This document shows positions 9,240 through 19,418 of a DNA stretch of 64,000 bases, piece after piece. A program made the position numbers and the translations under genes. Location: positions 1 through 64,000 of the forward strand of contig NZ_WRPA01000020.1 in NCBI RefSeq assembly GCF_009831655.1, in the 5' to 3' direction. Under the pieces are notes generated by a model. That model saw nothing but the letters and a program-made list of their open reading frames with translations. It ran no database searches and was not told the DNA's origin. How positions within the stretch are numbered: the stretch's first letter is position 1; each line of letters starts with the position of its first letter. Source of the DNA: Shewanella insulae (GTDB lineage Bacteria > Pseudomonadota > Gammaproteobacteria > Enterobacterales > Shewanellaceae).

Positions 9240-10652
9240 ATGAGTAAGCAAACCATGCATCAACTAAAGCGCAGTGCCATGGCACTCGCCGTTAGTGCGA
9301 TGTTGATACCAGGGGCAGCTTCCAGCCAGACGCTAGAGCAGGCTGTGGCCCATACACTGGATACCAATCCAGACATTCGCATCGCATTTAATCGCTTCAA
9401 GGCACGTGAAGAGCAGGTCAATCAGGCTATCGCCGGTTACATGCCAAGCGTTGATATCAGTGGTGGCTATGGTTGGGAGCAGACAAATAGTCCTTCTACC
9501 CGACGCCGTGCAGGCCAGGGGGATGTTGACAAGGATGGTGTCATCGAATTGATGCGTGGCGAAGTCGGTTTTAGCATCAAGCAGATGCTATTCGACGGTT
9601 TCTACACCTCGAGCGAAGTGGATCGTTTCAGCTTCGAAGCCAGCGCCGAACAGTGGGCCCTGTTTGCCGCGGCCGAAGATATCGCGCTGGATGTGGCTAA
9701 AGTCTATATCAATTATATTCGTAGCGAGCAGGTGCTGACCCTGGCAGAGAAAAATCTGCAGAGTCACAAAGAGATCTACGATCAAATCAAACAGCGTACC
9801 GATTCAGGCCTTGGATCAGTCGCCGATCTGTCTCAGATAACAGGTCGTCTGGCACGCGCCAACGCCAACGTGATAGCGGCAAAGAACAACTTCTTCGATG
9901 CTAAGGCGCAGTTTGTTCGCATCGTCGAGAAAGAGCCGGAGAACCTGATCGTCCCGGTACCCGATGACGATATGCTGCCCACCAACCTCTCTGATGGCCT
10001 CAAGGTTGCTCAGGAAAATCATCCTATCCTGAAATCGGCCACGAGCGACATCTCGGCGGCAGAAAATGAGCGTTCGTCAGCCCAGTCCAACTACTATCCT
10101 AAGCTATCACTTGAGCTTTCTGGTAACTGGAATGACAACATAGACGGCGAAGATGGTTACTCGGTTTTTGCGAACCAAAATGTTGGCGGTCATAACAATG
10201 ATCTCGTGGCAATGGTGCGCGTAAAGTACAACCTGTTTGCAGGCGGTAAGGACTTGGCCCGCGAGAAAGAGGCAGCCTACAAGATTGGCGAGGCGAAAGA
10301 GATTCGCCAACGCGCCTACCGTCAGGTCGTCGAAGGGGTCAACCTAGCTTGGAACGCCTACGAGATGCTGGAGCCGCAAAAGCTGTATATCCGCGACCAC
10401 GTCATCGCAGCTAAAGATACTCAAGTCGCCTATAGCCAGCAGTTCAACCTGGGGCAACGCACCCTATTGGATTTGCTGGATACAGAAAACGAGCTGTTTG
10501 AGGCGCGTAAAGATTACCTCGATACCGAATACGACGAGATCATCTCTGAATACCGTATCCTTAACGCCACAGGTAGACTACTGGAATCGCTTCGTGTGAC
10601 TCGCCCAGATGTATGGAAGGGTGAGCGCGAATACGAAGGGGGAGTAAAATAA
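9240..10652 (+). CDS. aggA: Type I secretion outer-membrane protein, TolC family
   Basis: This is a 470-residue outer-membrane channel of the TolC/LapE family. It has a Sec signal peptide (cleavage near GAASSQ), followed by TLEQAVAHTLDTNPDI, which is typical of the family N-terminus, and two OEP repeats. The ATG at 9240 is preferred over an in-frame start at 9198 because it follows a strong AGGGGGG site and begins directly with the signal peptide. The stop shares a base with the start of the OmpA lipoprotein gene. In Shewanella oneidensis the equivalent gene is called aggA; the symbol rests on gene order. Confidence 0.92.
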   Translation: MSKQTMHQLKRSAMALAVSAMLIPGAASSQTLEQAVAHTLDTNPDIRIAFNRFKAREEQVNQAIAGYMPSVDISGGYGWEQTNSPSTRRRAGQGDVDKDGVIELMRGEVGFSIKQMLFDGFYTSSEVDRFSFEASAEQWALFAAAEDIALDVAKVYINYIRSEQVLTLAEKNLQSHKEIYDQIKQRTDSGLGSVADLSQITGRLARANANVIAAKNNFFDAKAQFVRIVEKEPENLIVPVPDDDMLPTNLSDGLKVAQENHPILKSATSDISAAENERSSAQSNYYPKLSLELSGNWNDNIDGEDGYSVFANQNVGGHNNDLVAMVRVKYNLFAGGKDLAREKEAAYKIGEAKEIRQRAYRQVVEGVNLAWNAYEMLEPQKLYIRDHVIAAKDTQVAYSQQFNLGQRTLLDLLDTENELFEARKDYLDTEYDEIISEYRILNATGRLLESLRVTRPDVWKGEREYEGGVK

Positions 10653-11257
10653 TGAAAGCCTTACTGATAATTCTAAGTGTCGCCCTTATCGGCGGCTGCG
10701 CTTCACGCGACATAGTAACCATGGATACCCCGACCAACCAGGTATTCGATCTTAATGACAAGGATAAAGATGGTGTCATCGTCGCCCGTGAACGCTGTAA
10801 CGATACCGTAATCGGTGCAACCATTGACAACTATGGCTGTGGTAAGATTAAGCCTATCAATGAACGTCAAGAACTTAAGATATTGTTTGCCAACGACTCT
10901 TTCTATATTGATCCCCAATACTATGATCAGGTAGAAAAGGTAGCGACTTTCATGAGACAGTATCCCAACACTAAGGTGACCATCGAGGGGCACTGTAGTA
11001 AGACTGGTAGCTATGAGCACAACCTGGCGCTGTCACAAAACCGCGCCGATGCCGTAACCTCACTGTTGTCCGAGCGCTTCGGCATCGCCAACGATCGTCT
11101 GACCGCCATAGGCTACAGCTACGACAGACCGGTAGATCCTACTCATACCAAGATGGCACACACACGTAACCGTCGCGTAATTGCAGAGGTAACGGGTGAA
11201 GATACCAAGGCCGATATGAAGTGGCATATCTACACAGTTGATGAACAAGTAAAATAA
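10652..11257 (+). CDS. OmpA-family peptidoglycan-binding lipoprotein
   Basis: This 201-residue protein has a lipoprotein signal (lipobox IGGCAS). A short Asp-rich stretch (DLNDKDKDG) resembles calcium-binding thrombospondin type 3 repeats. A C-terminal OmpA domain follows, with the peptidoglycan-binding region around NLALSQNRADAV and NRRV. It is cotranscribed with the secretion genes (TAATG junction with the TolC gene). A likely role is to tie the secretion/adhesin apparatus to peptidoglycan; that is an inference from context. Confidence 0.88.
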   Translation: MKALLIILSVALIGGCASRDIVTMDTPTNQVFDLNDKDKDGVIVARERCNDTVIGATIDNYGCGKIKPINERQELKILFANDSFYIDPQYYDQVEKVATFMRQYPNTKVTIEGHCSKTGSYEHNLALSQNRADAVTSLLSERFGIANDRLTAIGYSYDRPVDPTHTKMAHTRNRRVIAEVTGEDTKADMKWHIYTVDEQVK

Positions 11258-11273
11258 AAAATAGTCGGAGAAG

Positions 11274-11981
11274 ATGAAGGCCAAAATTGGCAGGCAAAAA
11301 CGCTTTCAAAGGGTCTGCCAACTTTGCGTTGTGGCAACGGCCCTGGGGTTTTCTTGCCTCTACGCTTCTCCGACACAAACACTCGACACCAATTACATTA
11401 AATCCACCCTAGAAACCCGATACGGTGAGCGCGCGGGTATGCGCGTCGCCGCCTGGTTTAAGGTGCTGGAGGAATCCCAGGGGCTGAGTGAACAAGAGAA
11501 GATCACCAAGGTAAATAACTTTTTCAATCTGTTTAGGTTTATCGACGACATCAAGTTGTGGGGCGTCAGTAACTACTGGGCCAGTCCGATGGAGTTTATC
11601 GGGGTCAATGGCGGCGATTGTGAAGACTTCTCCATCGCCAAATATTTCACCCTGCTGCAGCTTGGCGTACCCGATGACAAGTTGCGGATCACCATGGTCA
11701 AGGCGACCTCGGTCAATCAGTATCACATGGTACTGGCCTACTATGAAACGCCTGGCTCCATCCCCTTGGTACTGGACAACCTGGACAGACAGATTAAGCC
11801 GGCCACTCAGAGACAAGATCTGATCCCCGTATACAGCTTTAACGGTCGTCAGTTGTGGCTTAACAAAGAGAAAGGTCGCGGTGTGCTGGCAGGCTCATCA
11901 GAACGCCTTGAAAAATGGAATGATCTCAAAAATAGATTAGGTGTTGAGCGACTCAAAATGCCTAAGTTAAGATTGGAGTAG
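11274..11981 (+). CDS. bpfG: Periplasmic adhesin-processing cysteine protease (LapG/BpfG type)
   Basis: This 235-residue transglutaminase-like cysteine proteinase (BTLCP, DUF920) has an N-terminal export signal. The catalytic triad is visible as Cys in NGGDCEDF, His in NQYHMVL and Asp in VLDNLD. Family members cleave the N-terminal region of LapA-type adhesins and release them from the surface, and are held inactive by LapD when c-di-GMP is high. It lies 16 bases after the OmpA gene and 8 bases before the LapD-like gene. Confidence 0.92.
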   Translation: MKAKIGRQKRFQRVCQLCVVATALGFSCLYASPTQTLDTNYIKSTLETRYGERAGMRVAAWFKVLEESQGLSEQEKITKVNNFFNLFRFIDDIKLWGVSNYWASPMEFIGVNGGDCEDFSIAKYFTLLQLGVPDDKLRITMVKATSVNQYHMVLAYYETPGSIPLVLDNLDRQIKPATQRQDLIPVYSFNGRQLWLNKEKGRGVLAGSSERLEKWNDLKNRLGVERLKMPKLRLE

Positions 11982-11989
11982 CGAAAACA

Positions 11990-13912
11990 ATGACACTGTT
12001 TCGACAGATATACTCACTGCTTTTTGGCCTGTTCTTGGTCGTTGTCATCAGCCTGGCTTATGTCCAATTTACCGAGACGCAAAGCTTTCTGACTAAGCAG
12101 ATGGAGTCCGATCTCAATAACACCAGCCACAGCCTGGGGATCATGCTTGTTCCCGATCTGGAAGCGGGTGACATAGTTGGTGCGGAGACGCTGATCAACG
12201 TCATCTTCGAAGGAGGTTACTACCAGCAGGTCAAACTCACCTGGCTGGTCGACGGCAAGCAGCAGGTGTGGGAAAACGACGTGAAGATCGAAGGCGTACC
12301 CCAATGGTTTATCGACCTGGGATTCTTCGAGACGATTAAACGGGAAAGCACCATCACCTCGGGTTGGATCCAGCTGGCTAAGCTGGAGATCACCGCCCAC
12401 CCAGGCTTTGGTTACAACGAGCTGTGGCGCACCCTGACCAACGCCATCATAGTCATCTCTATCTTGTTTCTCCTCGCCATCATGCTGGCACGTTTCGGGC
12501 TGACCTGGATCCTGAGACCGCTGCATGAGATTGCCGAGCACGCCGCCGAGATCGCCCAGCGTAAGTTTGGCCCAGACATGGCAATCCCCAAGACCTCTGA
12601 GCTCAAGTCCGTGGTAGAAGCCTTTAACAGCATGTCGCATCAGCTTAAGCAGATCTTTAGCTCATTGGACGAAGAGGTGACTGAGCTACGTAAGAAGAAC
12701 CTGGTCGATCAGGTCTCTAAGCTACCAAACAGACAGTATATGATGGGTCGCCTCAACAGCTGGTTGAGTGAACCGAACAATGGCTCGCTGATGATGGCCA
12801 AGTTCGACTGGCTCGAAGAGGTGCACAGTAAGTATGGCTATCAGGTACGCGACGAAACCATACGTCTGCTGTCCGAGAAGATGCAGGAACATCTCGACGA
12901 GATAGCCCCCTCCGTCATCGCCCGTATCGCCGCCTATGAATTTGCCTTCCTGATCACCAGTGCCGAGCAGGAGCAGAGCAGTAAGTACCTGCATACCCTG
13001 ATCCGAACTGTTAATCAGGAGATATCTAAGGCGGGCTGTAAGCCTAACGAGCAATTTGCCATAGGTATCGCCCAGCGCACCGACAACATGACGGTATCAG
13101 ACATTCTGGCACAGACAGATAATGCGCTACAGAAGGCGATTGCCGAAAACAAGGTATTCCACTGGTTCGAGAGCAACGAGAAGCAGCTCTATACCCGTGA
13201 GCAATGGCGAGAGCATTTGAGCGCCGCCATCAGCAGCAAGAAGTTCCAGTTCAAATGGCAGCCGGTCTACCACACACACAAGGATGAGGTGGTCCAGCGT
13301 GAGCTCTATTGCCAGGTCACCATAGGCGATAAAGAGATCCACGCGGGTCAGTTTATGCCTTATGTCGAACTACTCTCGCTAGGCTCTATGCTGGACAGAT
13401 GCCTAATCGAAACCATAGTCGACAATGGCCTGCTGGAGCGGAATGACGAGCCTATCGCCATCAACCTGACTTTCAACAGCCTAAGCGATACCGGCTTCCA
13501 TCGGTGGCTCAATAAGTTCCTGCGTAATACCCAACTCGCCCAGCGTATCGTATTCGATATCCCTGAGGCCGGAGTCTATAGCGATCCCGACGCCTGCCAG
13601 GCACTGTGCAATATCATTCGTGATAACGGTGCTCACTTTGGTATCGATCACTTTGGTCGTCAGTTTGGCTCTATGTCATATCTGCAAAACTTAAGACCTA
13701 GCTACGTCAAGTTAGATCAGTCCTTCGCCTACTATGACGAGAACGAGCACAACAGTGAGCTGTGCCGCGCCCTGGTGAACGTCGCCAGAGGCCTGGATAT
13801 CCAGATTATCGTCACCGGCATTCAGGAGCAGCCGCAATTGGCGCGCTTCGAGCCACTCAAGACCAACGCCTACATGGGTTATATCTACCCGCCCACTCGC
13901 GTCGAGCTATAA
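11990..13912 (+). CDS. bpfD: c-di-GMP receptor with degenerate GGDEF and EAL domains (LapD/BpfD type)
   Basis: This 640-residue inner-membrane protein has a membrane segment at the N-terminus, a periplasmic LapD/MoxY-like sensor domain (about residues 25-150), a second membrane segment, HAMP, GGDEF and EAL domains. The GGDEF motif is replaced by AAYEF and the EAL motif by ELY, so neither synthesis nor hydrolysis of c-di-GMP is expected. By homology it binds c-di-GMP through the EAL domain and sequesters the LapG-type protease in the periplasm. It is the last gene of the operon and is followed by a strong terminator. Confidence 0.92.
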   Translation: MTLFRQIYSLLFGLFLVVVISLAYVQFTETQSFLTKQMESDLNNTSHSLGIMLVPDLEAGDIVGAETLINVIFEGGYYQQVKLTWLVDGKQQVWENDVKIEGVPQWFIDLGFFETIKRESTITSGWIQLAKLEITAHPGFGYNELWRTLTNAIIVISILFLLAIMLARFGLTWILRPLHEIAEHAAEIAQRKFGPDMAIPKTSELKSVVEAFNSMSHQLKQIFSSLDEEVTELRKKNLVDQVSKLPNRQYMMGRLNSWLSEPNNGSLMMAKFDWLEEVHSKYGYQVRDETIRLLSEKMQEHLDEIAPSVIARIAAYEFAFLITSAEQEQSSKYLHTLIRTVNQEISKAGCKPNEQFAIGIAQRTDNMTVSDILAQTDNALQKAIAENKVFHWFESNEKQLYTREQWREHLSAAISSKKFQFKWQPVYHTHKDEVVQRELYCQVTIGDKEIHAGQFMPYVELLSLGSMLDRCLIETIVDNGLLERNDEPIAINLTFNSLSDTGFHRWLNKFLRNTQLAQRIVFDIPEAGVYSDPDACQALCNIIRDNGAHFGIDHFGRQFGSMSYLQNLRPSYVKLDQSFAYYDENEHNSELCRALVNVARGLDIQIIVTGIQEQPQLARFEPLKTNAYMGYIYPPTRVEL

Positions 13913-13913
13913 C

Positions 13914-13945
13914 AAAAAAGCTGCCCAACCGGGCAGCTTTTTTTT
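13914..13945 (+). terminator. Rho-independent terminator of the adhesin secretion operon
   Basis: A perfect GCTGCCC/GGGCAGC stem with a 4-base loop is flanked by A and T runs, so it can also work for the opposite strand. Confidence 0.9.
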
Positions 13946-13984
13946 ATGTATTGAAGACACATATGAAACAGGAAAACAGGAAAA

Positions 13985-14012
13985 GAAAAAGCCCCTCGAT
14001 GACTCGAGGGGC
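13985..14012 (-). terminator. Terminator of the tRNA operon
   Basis: Read on the minus strand, GCCCCTCGA and TCGAGGGGC form a perfect stem with a 4-base loop, followed by TTTTTCTTTT, directly downstream of the last tRNA-Pro. Confidence 0.88.
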
Positions 14013-14023
14013 TTCTCTAAAGG

Positions 14024-14100
<77 letters not shown>

Positions 14101-14153
14101 AAAATCTTTTTGTATCAGTCAACGATGCCTCAATGCATCACTCACTTGGAATT

Positions 14154-14230
<77 letters not shown>

Positions 14231-14314
14231 AAACAATGGATATTTTACGAGGTGCCACCTCGCTTCACTTTATCAAGAATAAAAATGACTCGTGAAGTCT
14301 GTTGTAAGAAGAAG

Positions 14315-14391
14315 TGGGGTGACTGATGGGACTTGAACCCACGACAACCGGAATCACAATCCGGGGCTCTACCAACTGAGCTACAATCACC
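14315..14391 (-). tRNA. tRNA-His(GTG)
   Basis: This is a 77-nt tRNA with encoded CCA and anticodon GTG in TTGTGAT. The extra 5' G opposite C73, the identity element of tRNA-His, is encoded at 14391. Confidence 0.96.
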
Positions 14392-14433
14392 ACTGATGTT
14401 GACTTCTTTACACTAACTAGACTCGCATCCAAC

Positions 14434-14510
14434 TGGTGCACCCAGAAGGATTCGAACCCTCGGCCTCACCCTCCGGAGGGGTGCGCTCTATCCAGCTGAG
14501 CTATGGGTGC
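14434..14510 (-). tRNA. tRNA-Arg(CCG)
   Basis: This is a 77-nt tRNA with encoded CCA and anticodon CCG in the loop of CCCTCCGGAGGG. It is the first gene of the Arg-His-Pro-Pro operon, which resembles the argX-hisR-leuT-proM operon of enteric bacteria with a second Pro in place of Leu. Confidence 0.96.
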
Positions 14511-14530
14511 CTGCCTTGTTAGCGCCGCAT

Positions 14531-14559
14531 ATAGTATGGATTATTTTACTGCGCGTCTA
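14531..14559 (-). promoter_or_regulatory. Candidate promoter of the tRNA operon
   Basis: On the minus strand, TAGACG (14559-14554) and TACTAT (14536-14531) are separated by 17 bp and followed by a GC-rich discriminator (GCGGCGC). This layout is typical of stringently controlled stable-RNA promoters. Each box matches the consensus at 4 of 6 positions. Confidence 0.5.
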
Positions 14560-14713
14560 TAGCAAACACGGATTTTTTTACGCGTTTGCTCAACTTTTAG
14601 CATATTTAAGCTGATATTAAGCTGACAACGTCAAAATAATGACTTGGTGATGGTGTTTTTTTATGCTATTTATAATCATTACCCCAAATCCTTGCGAAGA
14701 AAAATAACTACTT

Positions 14714-17377
14714 GTGATTGGCGGAAACATGTTTAGGGATAAAACAGACCAGCATTCACCCCGTGAAGTTGGGCGTCTATATAAAAGGATATCTCGCTTA
14801 AAGAGCCTGGCTCGGAAGTACAAGCGTTCTGAGATCATCCAAAACACGCTGTTGGATATCTCCAATCTCGCCGCGCGAGTCGAGCGCGCCGAAGACTTCT
14901 ACGCTGGCATCCAAACCAATCTCAACCGCCTCCTTCCCGCCGACAACTTCTTCATCGCCATCGTCAATCGTGAAACCAACAAGATAGAAGTCCCCTTCTT
15001 TGTCGATGAGAAAGATCAGCACCCTAGCCAACTTTATCCCAGCGAAGAGCTCTCCACTACCCTAAACAGTGGACTAACAGGTTATGTGCTGCGCACCCAA
15101 GAACCGCTGTTGTGCGACGATGATAAGTTTATGCAACTGCTCGCTGTCGGTGAGATCGTCAGTCGAGGATCGAGTTGTCATCAATGGCTAGGGGTACCTA
15201 TCTTCAGCAGCGATCAGACCATAGGGGTTCTCGCCGTACAGAGCTATGACGCCAACATCAGTTATGGCGAGATTGAGGTTGAGCTGATGACCTTTATCAG
15301 TCAACACATCTCGGGTGTTATCGAGCGGGTACAATACCAGCACAATCTGGAAGCGGCCATCGAGCACAGGACCAAGGAGCTAAGCGTCGCCTACGACAAG
15401 CTCAAGCAGGAGGTGACCGAGCGACGACGAGCAGAAAATCTGCAAAAATCCCTCTTTGAGATCGCCGAGCTGTCTAACTCGAGCATAGATCACCAGACCT
15501 TCTACAGCGAGCTGCACCGAGTGCTCAGCCACCTGCTGCCAGCTAACAACTGTTATATTGCCCTGCTCGAGGACAATGGCCGCGAACTGCATTTTCCCTT
15601 CTATGTCTCACAGCTCAACGTAGGCGCGCCCCAGAAACGTCCTCTGGCCGATGGTCTGACGGAGTTTATCCTCAAGCATAAACGCCCTCTACTACTCGAT
15701 AGCACAGACATCAAGACGTTAATTCAGACAAAACAGCTATACGCCAGGGCGCCGCAGCTCAACTACGCCGAGACCATACATCAATGGATAGGCGTGCCCC
15801 TGTTTATTCAGGGCATAGTCAAAGGTGCGCTCACCATATATAGCTTTACCCCATCGCAGACCTATCAGGAGAAAGATCTGGATCTGCTCACCTTCGTCTC
15901 GCAGCACATCGCCGCGGCGATCGAGCGCAAGCTATCGGCAGAGTCCCTGAAAATGAGCTATGAACAGCTGGAAGAGAAGGTAGCCCAACGCACCCGCGCC
16001 TTAGCGATGCTCAACCAAGATCTCGAGAAGGAGATCGCCCAGCGCCGCAAGGTTGAGCAGCAACTGGTACACGATGCCAGCCACGATACCTTAACCGGGT
16101 TGCCCAATCGCGCCATGTTCATGGAGCGACTGGCTCAGGCGGTGAAACATGTCAGGCGCCACGCCAGAGACAGGTTTGCCCTGCTGTTTATCGACCTCGA
16201 CCGCTTTAAACTGATCAACGACACTCTGGGCCATCTGCAGGGGGATCGCCTCCTGATCGAAACCGCTCGTCGTCTCAATCTCTGCATACGTAGTAACGAT
16301 ACCTTAGGGCGTATCGGCGGCGATGAATTTGTGATCCTGCTGGATAGCATCAATAGCAATAGCGACGCCATCGAGGTTGCCGAACGCATCTTAGGGGAGC
16401 TGAGCGAGCCCTATCAGTTGTCGAATCAGAGCTTCACCTCGGGGGCCAGTATCGGCATCGCCTTTAGCGGCCAAAGCAGCGGCGACACCAGCGAGTCTCT
16501 GCTGAAGGACGCCGACGCCGCCATGTATCAGGCCAAGTCCAACGGCAAGGGCTGCTTCGTCATCTTCGATCAGAGTACCAGCCACCAGCAGAGCCATGAT
16601 ATCACCCTGGAGATAGAGCTCAGAGAAGCGATTGCCAAGCGAGAACTGGCCCTGCAATATTTCCCCGTAATGGCTTTAGCCACCCAAGAGGTTATTGCCC
16701 TGGAGCCCAGACTCTACTGGCAGCACCAGCAGCTAGGAAAAATCAAACAGGATCAGCTCAGCAATATCGCCGAACACTGTAATCTGAGTAAGGAACTGGA
16801 TCTCTACCTCTTCGACCGGCTCAATAGCGACTATCCCAAGGTGATGCAACAGGCCGGCGATAAAGTACAACTGCACATCAAACTTGCCAGCCAGCACCTC
16901 AAACACAAGCATGCGGTGCGCAAGCTGAAGAATCGTATCAAGCAGAGCTACTATAAAGCTGCCAACATCTGGGTGTTTTTCAACGAGAAGGCCTTTGTCA
17001 CCGACAGCGACAGCCATATTCAAGCCTTCGATATCCTGGCCAAGCAGGCAGTTAACATAGGCCTGTGCGCATACGGCAGTGCTCACACCGCCCTGAGCAG
17101 CCTAAGTTTCCTGCCCTTAACAGGCCTGAAACTCGACCCTAGCTATATCAGTCATCTGAATAATCCGCAGCAGAAACGCCTGCTTAAGGCCCACCAGCTG
17201 ACCGCCTCGGCACTCGAGCTAACGCTGTTTGTGGAAGGGGTTAAGACGGATCTACACAGGCAGCAACTGGTCAGCCTGGGGTTCGAGCAGGGTCAGGGGC
17301 AGGCACTGGGCGATTCTATCGATCCTAGCAAACTGTCCGAGCCTGACCAGCCTCGCAGCGACAGTATCTCAGCCTAA
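14714..17377 (+). CDS. Diguanylate cyclase with two GAF domains and a degenerate EAL domain
   Basis: This 887-residue soluble protein has a GAF domain at about residues 55-215, a coiled coil, a second GAF at about 250-415, another coiled coil, a GGDEF domain (about 455-620) and a degraded EAL domain. The active site RIGGDEF is intact, and RSND five residues upstream is a proper inhibitory site. The EAL motif reads EPR and the later EAL-domain motifs are lost, so only synthesis of c-di-GMP is expected. Its closeness to the LapD-like receptor gene makes it a candidate supplier of the signal, though a tRNA operon lies between. The start is GTG 14714 or ATG 14729; neither has a strong ribosome site. 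Confidence 0.88.
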   Translation: MIGGNMFRDKTDQHSPREVGRLYKRISRLKSLARKYKRSEIIQNTLLDISNLAARVERAEDFYAGIQTNLNRLLPADNFFIAIVNRETNKIEVPFFVDEKDQHPSQLYPSEELSTTLNSGLTGYVLRTQEPLLCDDDKFMQLLAVGEIVSRGSSCHQWLGVPIFSSDQTIGVLAVQSYDANISYGEIEVELMTFISQHISGVIERVQYQHNLEAAIEHRTKELSVAYDKLKQEVTERRRAENLQKSLFEIAELSNSSIDHQTFYSELHRVLSHLLPANNCYIALLEDNGRELHFPFYVSQLNVGAPQKRPLADGLTEFILKHKRPLLLDSTDIKTLIQTKQLYARAPQLNYAETIHQWIGVPLFIQGIVKGALTIYSFTPSQTYQEKDLDLLTFVSQHIAAAIERKLSAESLKMSYEQLEEKVAQRTRALAMLNQDLEKEIAQRRKVEQQLVHDASHDTLTGLPNRAMFMERLAQAVKHVRRHARDRFALLFIDLDRFKLINDTLGHLQGDRLLIETARRLNLCIRSNDTLGRIGGDEFVILLDSINSNSDAIEVAERILGELSEPYQLSNQSFTSGASIGIAFSGQSSGDTSESLLKDADAAMYQAKSNGKGCFVIFDQSTSHQQSHDITLEIELREAIAKRELALQYFPVMALATQEVIALEPRLYWQHQQLGKIKQDQLSNIAEHCNLSKELDLYLFDRLNSDYPKVMQQAGDKVQLHIKLASQHLKHKHAVRKLKNRIKQSYYKAANIWVFFNEKAFVTDSDSHIQAFDILAKQAVNIGLCAYGSAHTALSSLSFLPLTGLKLDPSYISHLNNPQQKRLLKAHQLTASALELTLFVEGVKTDLHRQQLVSLGFEQGQGQALGDSIDPSKLSEPDQPRSDSISA

Positions 17378-17405
17378 GCACATAGGTGAGCGCCGCCTAA
17401 GCAAA

Positions 17406-19418
17406 TTACTTCTTCAGCATATCCCGTATGTTGGCTATGTTGGCCCGACCCGACTGCACTCTTTGCTGCTCCGACTGAGGCGGCTTGCGGTTTTCCCAGA
17501 TCAGATCGTCCTGGGGCAGCTCCATCAGGAAGCGGCTGGGCTCACAGCGCATCACTTCGCCAAACTGGCGCCGCTCGCGGCAGATCATAAACCACAGCTC
17601 CCTCTGTGCCCGGGTGATTCCCACATAAGCCAGGCGGCGCTCCTCCTCGACGTTGTCTTCATCTATGCTGGTCTGGTGCGGCAAGATGCGCTCCTCCACC
17701 CCCACCATGAAGACATAGGGGAACTCAAGGCCTTTAGAGGCATGCAGCGTCATGAGCTGCACCTGATCCCCCGCCTCATCTTCGCTGTTACGCTCCATCA
17801 TGTCTCTCAGAGTCAGACGGGTCACGACCTCTGGTAGCGTCATCCCTTCGTCCAGCTCATCGCCCTCTAGCATCTCGGTCACCCAGCGATAGAGCTCGGA
17901 GATGTTCTTCATCCGCATCTCGGCCGCCTTGGCACTGGTACTGGTCTCGTACAGATAATCTTCGTAGTTGATATGGCGAATAAGCTGTTTCACCGCCTCA
18001 ACCGGTTCACCGCGGGTCGCCGCCTCGCCGGTGTCGACGATAAACTTGCCAAACTCATACAGGGCCGACATGGCCGCCGGCGGCAGATGATGGTTCAACT
18101 CACTCTGGAATATCGCCTCAAACATGGAGATATGTTTCTCGTTGGCATAGTTACCCAGACGCTCCAGAGTCGCGGGGCCAATGCCACGTTTAGGCAGGTT
18201 AACCACCCGCAGGAAGGCGTTGTCGTCGTCGGGATTCACCACCAGACGCAGATAGGCCATGATATCTTTGATCTCGGCGCGGCCGAAGAAGGAGGTACCA
18301 CCGCTGAGCTTATAGGGAATGCGGTTGGTCATCAAGGCACGCTCCAGCAGGCGCGACTGGTGGTTGCCCCGATAGAGGATGGCATAGTCACCAAACTGGG
18401 TCTTGCCGACGAACTTATGGCGGATCATCTCGGCCACCACACGCTCAGCCTCCTGCTCCTCGTTGGCGGCAATCAACACCCGCAGCGGCTCACCATAGGC
18501 CAGCTCACTAAATAGCGACTTGTCGTAGACGTGCGGATTGTTGGCAATCAATATGTTGGCCGCCCGCAAAATCCGCTGACTCGAGCGATAGTTCTGCTCC
18601 AGCTTGATCAGCTTAAGAGCCGGGAAGTCTTGCCCCAACAGCACCAAGTTCTGCGGCTTAGCACCGCGCCAGGAGTAGATAGACTGATCGTCATCCCCCA
18701 CCACGGTGAAGCGGGCGCGCTCGCCCACCAACAGCTTCACCAACTCATACTGGCTGGTGTTGGTATCCTGATACTCATCCACCAGCAGGTATTGGATCCG
18801 TTTCTGCCAGCGCTCGCGCACCTCCTGCTTGTGCCGCAACAGCAGGGTGGGCAGCAGGATAAGATCGTCGAAATCCAGCGCGTTATAGGCCTTCATATGC
18901 TGGGCATATCGCTGATAGAGCAAGGCAAATAGCTGTGACTGCTCGTCCTTAGCGGTTTTGATGGCACGGTCCGGCGTCATCAGATCGCCCTTCCAGTTAG
19001 AAATCGCCGTCATCAGCATGCGCAGCAGATCTTTATCGCCGTCAAATTCCTTCTCGGTAAGCTCTTTCAGCAGCGCCAGGGTATCCTGATCGTCAAACAG
19101 GGAGAAGCCGGGCTTGAGGCCCACCACCTTATATTCGCGCTTGATGATCTCCAGCCCCAGGGTATGGAAGGTGGAGATCCACAGGCCCCTGGCCTCCTTG
19201 CGCCCCATAGACTGGGCCACACGCTCCTTCATCTCCCGCGCCGCCTTATTGGTGAAGGTCACCGCGGCGATATTGCGCGCCCGATAACCGCACTTCTGCA
19301 CCAGATAGGCAATCTTATTGATGATCACACGCGTCTTACCACTACCCGCACCGGCAAGCACCAGACAGGGACCAGAGACATAGTGCACAGCATCATTTTG
19401 ACCGGGATTGAGCTTCAT
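17406..19418 (-). CDS. rep: ATP-dependent DNA helicase Rep
   Basis: This 670-residue UvrD/Rep-family superfamily 1A helicase unwinds DNA 3' to 5' and helps forks through blocks. Walker A is AGAGSGKT, the DExx box is VDEYQDTN, and later helicase motifs include GDDDQSIYSWRGA, LEQNYRSS, LMTLHASKGLEFPYV and YVGITRAQ. The N-terminus MKLNPGQNDAV and the length match E. coli Rep closely. In E. coli rep also lies close to the ilv genes. Confidence 0.97.
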   Translation of the reverse strand: MKLNPGQNDAVHYVSGPCLVLAGAGSGKTRVIINKIAYLVQKCGYRARNIAAVTFTNKAAREMKERVAQSMGRKEARGLWISTFHTLGLEIIKREYKVVGLKPGFSLFDDQDTLALLKELTEKEFDGDKDLLRMLMTAISNWKGDLMTPDRAIKTAKDEQSQLFALLYQRYAQHMKAYNALDFDDLILLPTLLLRHKQEVRERWQKRIQYLLVDEYQDTNTSQYELVKLLVGERARFTVVGDDDQSIYSWRGAKPQNLVLLGQDFPALKLIKLEQNYRSSQRILRAANILIANNPHVYDKSLFSELAYGEPLRVLIAANEEQEAERVVAEMIRHKFVGKTQFGDYAILYRGNHQSRLLERALMTNRIPYKLSGGTSFFGRAEIKDIMAYLRLVVNPDDDNAFLRVVNLPKRGIGPATLERLGNYANEKHISMFEAIFQSELNHHLPPAAMSALYEFGKFIVDTGEAATRGEPVEAVKQLIRHINYEDYLYETSTSAKAAEMRMKNISELYRWVTEMLEGDELDEGMTLPEVVTRLTLRDMMERNSEDEAGDQVQLMTLHASKGLEFPYVFMVGVEERILPHQTSIDEDNVEEERRLAYVGITRAQRELWFMICRERRQFGEVMRCEPSRFLMELPQDDLIWENRKPPQSEQQRVQSGRANIANIRDMLKK

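Noticed and set aside
12014..12640. 208-codon frame opposite the LapD-like gene
   Set aside because: It is antisense to a well-supported gene, with low-complexity composition and no ribosome site.
15950..17377. Active c-di-GMP phosphodiesterase in the GAF-GGDEF protein
   Set aside because: The EAL motif reads EPR and the downstream catalytic motifs are lost, so only cyclase activity is expected.
17229..17837. 202-codon frame opposite the 3' end of rep
   Set aside because: It overlaps the conserved rep gene and the cyclase 3' end, and its composition is that of an antisense shadow.
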